64,000 nucleotides of DNA from an uncultured Eubacterium sp. (GTDB lineage: Bacteria > Bacillota > Clostridia > Lachnospirales > Lachnospiraceae), in contig CAJUIL010000001.1 in assembly GCA_910586225.1 (NCBI GenBank), positions 197,183 to 261,182 of the forward strand, in the 5' to 3' direction. A program made the position numbers and the translations under genes. Numbering within the stretch: position 1 is the first letter of the stretch; every line of letters begins with the position of its first letter. Positions 41,196-49,774 of this stretch are shown one piece after another. The notes under the pieces are model-generated. The model was not told the DNA's origin. It worked only from the letters and a program-made list of their open reading frames with translations, and made no database searches.

Positions 41196-42451
41196 TGTAC
41201 AAGCAGGTCCACAGACGGTTGACCTTTGTATTTACCGCGATCCCGGCATTGATCCTTGTTCTGATGTCGGTAAGCTGCCTGTATGTATCAGAACAAGCGC
41301 TGTATGAAAACAGCTTTTTATCTTTTACGCAGGAAATGCACACGCTTGCGGCCAATCTGGAGCAGCGGACGAGCATTTCACATGAATTACTGGCAAGGAT
41401 CAGCAGAAACGGCAGATATGACATTGCCTTGTACGACGACGGCGTTCCGCTTTCTTATACTAAGACGATATTATCTCCCAAAAGCCGGGCGCTTGCAGAA
41501 GAAGCGCTTGCGATTTATGCTCCGCCTGCATCGCGGCCGGCTGCCTTTGCAGCCGGACAAAACGGCAATTATTACGTTTGCTGCATAAAGACGCAGCATC
41601 CGCAGAGCTTGACAGCTGTGATCCTTCAATCCACCGAGACTTTCACAGAGCAGATCTACCGGACCCGCCTGCGCTATCTGCTCGTAAACGCTGTCGGCGT
41701 CCTGCTTTTACTTTTATTTGCATGGCACTACACGAAACGGCTGTTAAATCCGATACAAGAAGCTCAAAAAGCCCAGACAGCGTTCATCGCTTCTGCTTCC
41801 CATGAGCTTCGCACGCCGCTTAGCGTCATCCTATCGTCGATCTGCGCGGCAAAATGCGCGCCGCCCGAAGAGCAAGAACGCTTTCTGCAGGCAGCCGCAG
41901 CTGAAGGCCACCGGATGTCCCGTCTTGTCACTGACCTTTTGACACTCTCTCGCGCAGACAGCCATACCTGGGCATTTCGTATGGAGCTGACAGAGCTGGA
42001 TACGCTGCTGTTAAACGCCTGTGAAACCTTTGAACCGCTGGCAGGCGAAAAACGGTTCCGCCTTTTCGCAGAGCTTGCAAAGGATCAGTTTCCGCCCTGC
42101 TGCTGTGATCAAGAACGCATCTTTCAGGTCATCGGCATTCTTATTTCCAACGCCGTCAGCTACGGCAGCTATGGCGGCTTTCTCAAACTACGGCTGGATC
42201 TGCAAAGCGGAATGTTTATCCTGCAGGCTGTCGATAACGGCTGCGGCATTTCCGATGAAGCAAAGGCGCATATCTTTGATCGTTTTTACCGTACGGATAC
42301 GTCCCGCTGCGAAAAGGATCATCTGGGGCTTGGGCTGTGCATCGCACAGGAAATTGTAAAAGCGCACCATGGCAGCATTCAAGTATCCGATACACCGGGC
42401 GGCGGCGCTACCTTTACCATCCGTCTGCCGCAGCATTTACCTATACGATAA
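41195..42451 (+). CDS. Membrane sensor histidine kinase
   Basis: A 418-residue HK. Two helices (about 10-32 and 155-175) border a roughly 120-residue extracellular sensor region of unknown type. The phospho-acceptor His lies in SASHELRTPLSVIL (near residue 205); the catalytic domain shows N-box ISNAVSYGSYGG, DNGCGISDEAKAHIFDRFYR and GLGLCIAQEIVKAHHG. No HAMP domain is obvious between the second helix and the dimerisation helix. It should phosphorylate the adjacent OmpR-type regulator. Confidence 0.94.
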   Translation: MYKQVHRRLTFVFTAIPALILVLMSVSCLYVSEQALYENSFLSFTQEMHTLAANLEQRTSISHELLARISRNGRYDIALYDDGVPLSYTKTILSPKSRALAEEALAIYAPPASRPAAFAAGQNGNYYVCCIKTQHPQSLTAVILQSTETFTEQIYRTRLRYLLVNAVGVLLLLLFAWHYTKRLLNPIQEAQKAQTAFIASASHELRTPLSVILSSICAAKCAPPEEQERFLQAAAAEGHRMSRLVTDLLTLSRADSHTWAFRMELTELDTLLLNACETFEPLAGEKRFRLFAELAKDQFPPCCCDQERIFQVIGILISNAVSYGSYGGFLKLRLDLQSGMFILQAVDNGCGISDEAKAHIFDRFYRTDTSRCEKDHLGLGLCIAQEIVKAHHGSIQVSDTPGGGATFTIRLPQHLPIR

Positions 42452-42454
42452 ATA

Positions 42455-42490
42455 TGCCGGCATTGCGTGAACGTTCACACAATGCCGGCA
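42455..42490. terminator. Bidirectional terminator-like palindrome
   Basis: An 18-bp stem (TGCCGGCATTGCGTGAAC pairing with GTTCACACAATGCCGGCA, one mismatch) lies between the convergent kinase and chemoreceptor genes. Adjacent T-rich sequence is short, so efficiency is uncertain. Confidence 0.65.
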
Positions 42491-42504
42491 CTGTTTCTAC
42501 ATAA

Positions 42505-44532
42505 TCAGTTGTTTTTTAAAGAAAACCGTCCAATCAGCCCTTTTAAATTTTGCGCCTGCTCTGCCAGCTCTTCACTCGCCGAAGCGCTGTCCTGCGCAGT
42601 CACGGAGTTTGTAGAAACCACTTCTGACATCTGCTCAAAGCCTGCATTGATCTGCTCGATCGCAGCCGCCTGCTCTTTTGCCGCATCTGCAATTTCCGAA
42701 ATGATATTTGTGATCTCTCCGGTATTGCTCACAACCTGCGACAGCGATTCCGCTGTTTCATTGACAATGCTCGTGCCGTTTTCAACGGTTTCGATCGACT
42801 TGGTGATCAATTTCGCGGTATTCTGCGCCGCCTTCGCACTCTCTTCCGCAAGGCTTCGTACCTCCTCCGCCACAACGGAAAAGCCTCTGCCGGCTTCCCC
42901 GGCGCGTGCCGCCTCAATCGCAGCGTTTAAGGACAACAGGTTGGTCTGCTCGGCAATATTCTCGATGTTTTTAATGATATCGCTGATCTTAGCGGAGCCT
43001 ACCTTGATATCTGCCATGGCCTGGATCATAGACTGCATCTGACGATTGCAGACCTCCACATTTTCCTTTGCTTCTTTTGAGCGTTCGTTTGCCTTAACCG
43101 CATTTTCGGCCGTCAGCTTCACCTGATCGGAAACGCTTGTAATGCTTGCCGTCAGCTCCTCTAATACACTTGCCTGGTCTGTCGTCCGGTCTGCCAGGTT
43201 TTTCGCTCCCTGTGAGGTGCCTTCCGAATGGTCTGCCACAATATCCGCGGCGCTGTTCATATGCAGCATCGTCTCATTGAGCGAACAGATAATCGTATCA
43301 ATCGATTCCTTTAAGCTGACAAAATCACCCGCAAAATCGGCTTCCGTCTGTATATCCAGATTTCCCGCGGAAAGCTGCGAAAGCACTCTTGTAATGTCCG
43401 AAATATACAGGTTCAGGCTCCGTACCGTATCGTTCAAGTTGCTGGAAAGTATCGCAAGCTCGTCCCCAGTCTTTAAAACCTCAACCGGTGTCTGCAGATC
43501 CCCCTCTGCAAGGCGTACCAAACGCTTCGTCACTAGATCCACCGGATGGATGATATCCTTGATCAGACGTTTCATCCATCTAATATTAAAGGCCAGCAGC
43601 AAAATGCCGATGATCGTGTTGACAAGTACGGAAATAACCACGCTGAACGTAAACTCGCTGTTCGGCGCTGTCATGATCAGACGCCATTCCTCATGTCCCT
43701 TTACTGGACAATATGCCGCAAACATACTTTTTCCGTTCTGGCGGTACGTAAGCGTCCCTTTTTCTTTACTGGCAAGTATCTTTTGAATGGCCTTTGCCTG
43801 CGACTTATACTTACGGTCTGTTTTCTGCAGCTCGATTGCGTTTGTTTCATCCGCGATCTTCTGCTCGTCCTTATGGAAAATAACCGTTCCATCTTTATTT
43901 ACGATATAAGCATGGCCCGTTTTTCCAAATGTGATTTCCCCGATCTTGTCGTTTACCGACCCGACCAAGTCAACGATAAACACCGTCCCGACAATCTGGC
44001 TGTTGTTATAAACAGGAGCGCCTGAAATAATAATAATATCGCCGTTAATACGGTTGATGATCGGCTCGCCTACAAATACATTCCCCTTAGATGTCGCCTG
44101 AAAATGAAGCTGATCATTAAAATCAAAGTCCCCATAATTGGAATAACCCTGGCCATCCAGCTGCACAAAGCCTACCTCATCGTATGCGTTCTGCTCCCGG
44201 ACGCCTTGCATTGCCTTCAGCTTTTCTTCCTTCGTTGCTGAGGGATCGCGGATCGTTTCCAAAGCGGCCACATTCATCGCGTTTACTTCCAGAGTATGTA
44301 ATGTCCGCTCTACCGCAGAAGAGGTTGAATTCAATGCCACATCTGCCATATCATGCAGCGTACTGATATTGCTGAAATACATAAAAGCTCCCGATACAAC
44401 GATCAATGCGATTACCAGCATCAGGAATAAACGCGTGACCTGTGAAATCAGACGTTTTTGTAAAGTCTGGTCAGAACCACGTTTTTCTCCGGTTCCTTTT
44501 TTTTTCACATTTGGTTTTTTCAATTTGTTCAT
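42505..44532 (-). CDS. Methyl-accepting chemotaxis protein with Cache sensor domain
   Basis: A 675-residue chemoreceptor. The basic N-terminus is followed by a helix (about 34-55), an extracellular double-Cache-like domain (about 58-285; DEVGFVQLDGQGYSNYGDF, GEPIINRINGDIIIISGAPVY, GHAYIVNKDGTVIFH), a second helix (about 295-318), a HAMP region, and a signalling hairpin with NLLSLNAAIEAARAGEAGRGFSVVAEEVRSLA. dCache domains often bind amino acids or other small molecules; the ligand here is unknown. ATG at 44532 follows GGGAGG by 6 nt. It stands alone, convergent with the histidine kinase. Confidence 0.95.
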   Translation of the reverse strand: MNKLKKPNVKKKGTGEKRGSDQTLQKRLISQVTRLFLMLVIALIVVSGAFMYFSNISTLHDMADVALNSTSSAVERTLHTLEVNAMNVAALETIRDPSATKEEKLKAMQGVREQNAYDEVGFVQLDGQGYSNYGDFDFNDQLHFQATSKGNVFVGEPIINRINGDIIIISGAPVYNNSQIVGTVFIVDLVGSVNDKIGEITFGKTGHAYIVNKDGTVIFHKDEQKIADETNAIELQKTDRKYKSQAKAIQKILASKEKGTLTYRQNGKSMFAAYCPVKGHEEWRLIMTAPNSEFTFSVVISVLVNTIIGILLLAFNIRWMKRLIKDIIHPVDLVTKRLVRLAEGDLQTPVEVLKTGDELAILSSNLNDTVRSLNLYISDITRVLSQLSAGNLDIQTEADFAGDFVSLKESIDTIICSLNETMLHMNSAADIVADHSEGTSQGAKNLADRTTDQASVLEELTASITSVSDQVKLTAENAVKANERSKEAKENVEVCNRQMQSMIQAMADIKVGSAKISDIIKNIENIAEQTNLLSLNAAIEAARAGEAGRGFSVVAEEVRSLAEESAKAAQNTAKLITKSIETVENGTSIVNETAESLSQVVSNTGEITNIISEIADAAKEQAAAIEQINAGFEQMSEVVSTNSVTAQDSASASEELAEQAQNLKGLIGRFSLKNN

Positions 44533-44634
44533 CTTCAACCTCCCGTATTCATAATCATAAAATCAGAATATCATTTCGAGGGGCTGCTGTCAAGACACGC
44601 AAAAGCTCCTCTCTTCCCCTTCCTTTTATTCCCA

Positions 44635-44663
44635 TTGTATTTTGCTGACAACTTCTGTATAAT
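44635..44663 (+). promoter_or_regulatory. Promoter of the leucine-rich-repeat gene
   Basis: -35 TTGTAT (44635-44640) and a perfect -10 TATAAT (44658-44663) are 17 bp apart, about 75 bp before the start codon. Confidence 0.8.
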
Positions 44664-44736
44664 TGAACTATCACCTGCAGACCAGCACTGCAGGACAATA
44701 CCTATAAATACAAGCATATACAGGAGTGTGAGATTT

Positions 44737-46122
44737 ATGAAATTTAAATTTGTAGCAATACTGCTGGCTCTTTGTACTGCAGCAGGCTCAGCCGCCCTTC
44801 CTGCCTACGCGGCGTCTGATAAGACAGCACCGCTTGAAAACAGCGTATCGGCAGGCGAGCATACATGGGAAGATTACAAGTACAAAGTACTAGACGACGG
44901 CAATGTAGAAATCACCGGCTATACTGGCCAAGAAGCCAAGGTATCCATCCCGGAAAGCATTGACTCTCATACTGTAACGAGCATCGGCCCTAGCACCTTC
45001 CAAAAATGCACCAGTCTAAAGGAAGTCACGGTCCCAGAAGGCGTCACGGTCATCGGAGACTACGCGTTCGCTTACTGCAGCGGCTTAACGCGCGTAACGC
45101 TTCCAGACAGCTTAAAAACACTAAAAGAAGCGGCCTTCGGTGAATGCAGCAGCTTAGAAAGCATCACGATCCCAGAAGGCGTGACCGCTATCCCAGAATA
45201 CGCGTTTTATGGCTGCACCCGCTTAGCAGAGCTTACGCTGCCGCAAAGCCTTACCTACCTTGGGGAAAATTCTTTTTCTGGCTGCGAAAGCCTTACGCAG
45301 GTTGTACTTCCAGACAGCGTAAAAAATATCGACTGGTCTGCCTTCGCAGGCTGTATCAGCTTAAAAAAAGTGACCTTCCCGAAAAATCTGGAAATTGTCA
45401 GCGACAATGCCTTTCAAGGCTGTAAATCGCTGGAAAGCGTCTCTCTCACAGAAGGGCTGCGCCAGATCGGACAGGGAGCCTTCGCAGGCTGCGAATCCTT
45501 AAAAAGCCTGGTACTTCCGGTAAGCACCAAAGAGATCGCCAAAAACGCCTTTTCAGGATGCAGCTCACTTGCAGCAGTCGATTACGCGGGCACGAAAGAA
45601 AACCGCAAAAGCATCCAGATCATCGGCGAAGGGAATACCCCGCTGCTTGCGTCTACGATCCGCTACGGAAACGGAACCTTGGAAACATTCGCTCCGAAAA
45701 AGGGCGCGCGCTTTACCTCTGAAGGCTGCACCTACCAGGTAAAAACCGACGTACATACCGTTGCCTTTGTAAAAACAGCAAGCAAGGCAGCCAAGCTGGT
45801 CGTTCCTTCCTACGTAACAGTCGACGGCATCTGCTATGACGTAGCCTCCGTAACAAAGGACGCCTTTCGCAACAACCGCAGCATGACAAAGATAACGGTA
45901 AAAGGCGGCATTACCTCCATCGGTAAAAACGCGTTTCGCGGCTGCTCAAAGCTGAACAAGATCGTCCTGTACACCGACTGCTTAGAATCCGTCGGCGCAA
46001 ACGCATTTCAGGGCATTCGCTCTAACGCAGTTATTAAAGTTCCTTCCACAAAGACCGCAGAATATAAAAAATTAATGAAGAATAAAGGGTTAAGCAGCAA
46101 AGCAAAAATTGCTGTCATCTAA
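44737..46122 (+). CDS. Secreted BspA-type leucine-rich-repeat protein
   Basis: A 461-residue exported protein. Signal peptide: MKFKFVAILLALCTAAGSAA then LPAYAAS, likely cleaved after AYA. Residues 45-310 hold about nine LRR_5 (Treponema/BspA type) repeats of about 23 residues, each like LTRVTLPDSLKTLKEAAFGECSS; a spacer follows, and two or three more repeats precede a Lys-rich C-terminus. No LPXTG or SLH anchor is visible, so it is probably secreted. Such proteins mediate adhesion in other bacteria; here the role is inferred. It has its own promoter and terminator. Confidence 0.9.
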   Translation: MKFKFVAILLALCTAAGSAALPAYAASDKTAPLENSVSAGEHTWEDYKYKVLDDGNVEITGYTGQEAKVSIPESIDSHTVTSIGPSTFQKCTSLKEVTVPEGVTVIGDYAFAYCSGLTRVTLPDSLKTLKEAAFGECSSLESITIPEGVTAIPEYAFYGCTRLAELTLPQSLTYLGENSFSGCESLTQVVLPDSVKNIDWSAFAGCISLKKVTFPKNLEIVSDNAFQGCKSLESVSLTEGLRQIGQGAFAGCESLKSLVLPVSTKEIAKNAFSGCSSLAAVDYAGTKENRKSIQIIGEGNTPLLASTIRYGNGTLETFAPKKGARFTSEGCTYQVKTDVHTVAFVKTASKAAKLVVPSYVTVDGICYDVASVTKDAFRNNRSMTKITVKGGITSIGKNAFRGCSKLNKIVLYTDCLESVGANAFQGIRSNAVIKVPSTKTAEYKKLMKNKGLSSKAKIAVI

Positions 46123-46134
46123 GAGTGGTTATGA

Positions 46135-46176
46135 GGGCTGCTGTTTCCTCCGCAAGTGCGGACAGCAGTCCCTTTT
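46135..46176 (+). terminator. Rho-independent terminator of the LRR gene
   Basis: GGGCTGCTGT (46135-46144) pairs with ACAGCAGTCCC (46162-46172), with an inner CCGC-AAGT-GCGG stem, followed by TTTT. Confidence 0.8.
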
Positions 46177-46207
46177 GCAGGCTGCACAGCCTTGTTTCCA
46201 CAGCCGT

Positions 46208-47830
46208 TTACCCCTCTAAAACCTCGACTTTGCATTTATGCTTTTTTTGCTTTTTATCATAGGCAATGCCAACAGCCAGGATTCTGCCGCCGAACACAAC
46301 TGTTTCTGCCGCCTTCCCATAAAAACGAAGCGCGTATTTCCGTTCCCGGATCTGGCGTATGGCCTGCTCTGGAGTCCCATCCACCTTTAATTCCAAAATC
46401 ATACCATCTGTGCAGCTATCCGCTTTCGGATAAAAAATAAAGTCGGCATAACCGGTTCCCGCCTTGGCCTCCCTTTGTACATCATATCGATCTCTGGCTG
46501 ACAGATAGGCCAGATTCACAACCGCCGCTAATTCTGTCTCATGGTTATAATAGAACAAAGGCGATTCTGTATCATGCACCAGCTCTAAAATCTCCGCCAT
46601 CACTGCCGTATCTCCTGCCAGAGTCGCCTGCAGCATCCGCTCTGATTCCTGTGCCAGACGGTAAACATATCCCAGTGATGCTTCGTTTTGTATCACTTGG
46701 AAAAACCGTTCCATCAGCTCCTTATTCGGTATCAAGACCATTCCATTTTCAAAGCTTAAAAAGCCATATACAACCATTGCAGAAAAAATCTCATCCTTTG
46801 TTTTCAGCCGCATAGAAGCCGCAGCATATTCTCTTACTTTTACCGGCACCGGAATGCCTGCCGCCATAAGCGCAAGACTGTCTCTAACCGCGTCTACGTT
46901 TTGCCTGATATAATAAAAGATTTCATCATACGGCCCGCTGCTTGTCCAATAATTCCCAAGATTGTTATTCGAAAGCGCCACAACGACAGAACGCGGATTA
47001 TACAGCCTTCCGCCTGCCTTTGTATCATATCCGTCATACCAGTCACGAAGCCCCTGCCTTGTGACCCTGCGCTCCTTTGTGACTTTTTGCGTATACCGCT
47101 CGTATAAAGCATCCACTTCCTGCTCCGTAAATCCAAAATAGGAGGAAAACCTTTCCTCTGAAGCCATCGTATATTCCACAAACATATTCAGCTCCGACCC
47201 GCTGGAATATTTTGCGATCGGCAGGATGCCTGTCATATATACAAAACGCACATAGGGACGGTCTTTTAACAGACTTCTAAGAAATGAAAGAAAAGCCATT
47301 TTTTCTTCCCTGCGAACATACGGCTGATGGAACAAAAAATCCCACTCATCCAGCACAAATAAAAAACGTGCCGAGCTATCCTGCGCATAAAGCTCCAAAA
47401 ACGCGTCTACAGCCGAATCCTCCCGTTCCAGCCCCGCTTGCGGATAAGCCCTTTGCAGATCGCTGACCAGCCGCTTTTCCAGCCTTGTAAGATACTGCTC
47501 GTACGTCGTACATTGTCCGGAAACATCTGCAAACGAGAGCTGTATTACGTGATAGCGGTTTCTATATGCTTGATATGCGCCGCTTTTTGCAATCTTTAAG
47601 CTTTTGAAAATATCATCTGCGTCACGAGCCGAGCCAAAAAACGCCGCTATCATATTTGCCGCTATCGTTTTTCCAAAACGGCGCGGACGTGTAATGCAAA
47701 TATAATGTGAGCCTTCCTCCACAAGTGGGATCAGCTCGCCTAGCATGGCGGTTTTGTCAACAAAATATGACTTTTTTGTTTCGCTTTTATACAAGGTATA
47801 TGCGGCTTCACTGTCTAGATAAACACCCAT
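46208..47830 (-). CDS. AAA-ATPase-like protein with PD-(D/E)XK nuclease domain
   Basis: A 540-residue protein of the AAA-ATPase_like/PDDEXK_9 group. The P-loop is degenerate but recognisable in ICITRPRRFGKTIAANMIAAFF (near 45); Walker B-like FLFVLDEWDFLF is near 158. The C-terminal nuclease-like part has GYADFIFYPKA and MILELKVDG, matching the D...E-x-K core. These proteins are abundant in gut anaerobes and of unknown function, sometimes seen as mobile or defence-related. It is not in an operon with its neighbours. The start follows GGAAGGAG. Confidence 0.88.
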   Translation of the reverse strand: MGVYLDSEAAYTLYKSETKKSYFVDKTAMLGELIPLVEEGSHYICITRPRRFGKTIAANMIAAFFGSARDADDIFKSLKIAKSGAYQAYRNRYHVIQLSFADVSGQCTTYEQYLTRLEKRLVSDLQRAYPQAGLEREDSAVDAFLELYAQDSSARFLFVLDEWDFLFHQPYVRREEKMAFLSFLRSLLKDRPYVRFVYMTGILPIAKYSSGSELNMFVEYTMASEERFSSYFGFTEQEVDALYERYTQKVTKERRVTRQGLRDWYDGYDTKAGGRLYNPRSVVVALSNNNLGNYWTSSGPYDEIFYYIRQNVDAVRDSLALMAAGIPVPVKVREYAAASMRLKTKDEIFSAMVVYGFLSFENGMVLIPNKELMERFFQVIQNEASLGYVYRLAQESERMLQATLAGDTAVMAEILELVHDTESPLFYYNHETELAAVVNLAYLSARDRYDVQREAKAGTGYADFIFYPKADSCTDGMILELKVDGTPEQAIRQIRERKYALRFYGKAAETVVFGGRILAVGIAYDKKQKKHKCKVEVLEG

Positions 47831-47925
47831 ACGCTTGTCGGCTCCTTCCCTATTTGTCCAGCTTTCCAGCTGAATTTTCTGTATTTATCATAGCACAGCG
47901 CAAGCCAGATTTCCACCGGAAAATC

Positions 47926-47967
47926 AAAAAAGGCCGCCAGGAAAGACCTCGCCCTCCTGACAGCCCT
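47926..47967 (-). terminator. Terminator of the glycosidase/transporter operon
   Basis: Minus-strand arms GGCTGTCAGGA (47957-47967) and TCCTGGCGGCC (47934-47944) form a hairpin with two G-U pairs, followed by a six-T run. Confidence 0.75.
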
Positions 47968-48004
47968 GCAATTCACCTGTTCCGTCCATTTGCCGTAAGT
48001 CCTT

Positions 48005-49552
48005 TTATCGGAACTTCTCCGGCACATCTTCCTTCGACTGCCATTTACGCATCGCCTCCGCAAGACTCATTCCCTTACTAACCGCGTCCTTACGCACCGC
48101 ATTGACCGCCTGGATCTCTTTCATCCTTTCCCCGGTCAGCGTATACCCTTTCATCGCAGCTAATGTCGCGACCCATGCTAACATCGGTACGACGCAAAAC
48201 AGCACGATAACGACCATATGCATCCCGTCCGCATACGGCGTATTTCCGTCCGGCAGCGTTTGGATACCGATCATCGCCACAGCTGCTCCCACGATCGTAG
48301 AACCGAGCGAGCTGACCAGCTTATCCACAAGGGAAAACAAGGTTCCCATAATGCCTGGGATATAGCGCCCGGAGCGGAACGTTTCATAGTCCGAGCAGTC
48401 CGCCACCATCGGGATCGGCATATCTGCCGTCGCATAATAAGCCCCATAACCAACACCGAAAAACACCACAAACAGTATCGAATACAGATTCGGCGGCATC
48501 AGGCTCAGGCTGACCGCCGGATTCCCTTCCTTCCAAAACAGCAGCAGCGCCAATACACCGACATACATTGCAAGCGCAAGCCCCGTATAGCGTACAAGCG
48601 AGGCTTTCTGCCCATGCCTTTGCGAGGTGCGGACCGTCAAAAGGAAAAACGGTACGGAAAACACGTACCCTACAATCATCATCGGCAGGTACAGCCCGCC
48701 ATAATTGCCCATCATCGCCCCATACAGCATACAAAGCACCGTCATATTCGTCGCGATCGAAAATGCCAGCTTACACCCCGCACCTGCTACCATCAGCCGC
48801 TGCAGCTCCTTGTTTGCCTTGAGTATCGCTACATATTCCTTTAATTCCACCTTCTCCTGCGTACCGCCGACGCCAAAATATTCCGGGCGGTCCTTTTCCC
48901 AGATACCAATGACTGCTAAAAGTGTCAGCGCTGCTGATACCACAATCGCCAGTGGTATCATAAAATTAAAAAATCCCGCGCTGTTGTACCCGCCCAGCCG
49001 TTCACTTAAAATCGGCGCCAAAAACTGCACAAGCCCCATTCCGATCAGGCTTGCCACCGTGTTAAATACCGTAAACAACGGACGCTGGTTTGGATCATTC
49101 GTCAGACACGTCTGTCCCGAACGGGTACACGCCGTCTGAAACGTATATCCAATGACATACAACGCATAAAACAATACAAAGCAAGTATATTTCAGCCAAT
49201 CCATATGCTCCGGAATGACGCGTGTCCCAAAATACAAAAGGACACTTGAGGCAATCATGATCACATTGCCAAGCACCATATACGGGCGGAATTTGCCGAA
49301 TTTCGTCGACGTCCGGTCAATCAGCGCTCCGATCACCGGATCGGTCACCGCGTCGAACAAACGCATGACCGTCACCATCGTCGTCGCAAACATTAAAAAC
49401 AAACCCAGAACCCCGTTCGCGTAATATGCAATAAAGTTCATGGTGAGGATATAGTACACATTCGTCGCTCCGTTGTTCATCGGAAACAGAACAAGCTGAT
49501 AAAGCTTTGCCCGGTTCACATTTGTGCTTGTCCCCGCTTTCTCATTACTCAT
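48005..49552 (-). CDS. GPH-family (MFS) sugar transporter
   Basis: A 515-residue transporter of the glycoside-pentoside-hexuronide:cation symporter family. About twelve helices are predicted, and the family patterns FDAVTDPVIGALIDRTSTKFGKFRPYM and ATADMPIPMVADCSDYETFRSGRYIPG are present. It likely imports the glycoside or oligosaccharide attacked by the GH2/GH3 enzymes encoded upstream in the same direction. Start ATG has AAAGGA 9 nt upstream. The 222-bp gap to the GH3 gene shows no clear terminator. Confidence 0.93.
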   Translation of the reverse strand: MSNEKAGTSTNVNRAKLYQLVLFPMNNGATNVYYILTMNFIAYYANGVLGLFLMFATTMVTVMRLFDAVTDPVIGALIDRTSTKFGKFRPYMVLGNVIMIASSVLLYFGTRVIPEHMDWLKYTCFVLFYALYVIGYTFQTACTRSGQTCLTNDPNQRPLFTVFNTVASLIGMGLVQFLAPILSERLGGYNSAGFFNFMIPLAIVVSAALTLLAVIGIWEKDRPEYFGVGGTQEKVELKEYVAILKANKELQRLMVAGAGCKLAFSIATNMTVLCMLYGAMMGNYGGLYLPMMIVGYVFSVPFFLLTVRTSQRHGQKASLVRYTGLALAMYVGVLALLLFWKEGNPAVSLSLMPPNLYSILFVVFFGVGYGAYYATADMPIPMVADCSDYETFRSGRYIPGIMGTLFSLVDKLVSSLGSTIVGAAVAMIGIQTLPDGNTPYADGMHMVVIVLFCVVPMLAWVATLAAMKGYTLTGERMKEIQAVNAVRKDAVSKGMSLAEAMRKWQSKEDVPEKFR

Positions 49553-49774
49553 ATGTGTCTATCCTTTCTTTTCCTTGCCGCGGCATAAGACAGGCCCCGT
49601 CCCGCCCTTACCGCGGCTTCCGTTCCTTTGAAACCTTTCCCAATACATAAAAAATAATCTGCAGGATCTTTTGAAACGATCCGTCCTTCCCCCAAATTCC
49701 GGATCTTCCATCCTGCCGCTTCCCCTTCTCCTATGGAAGCATGGCGGCTCTGCCATCAAACGAGCCTGGTTTTG

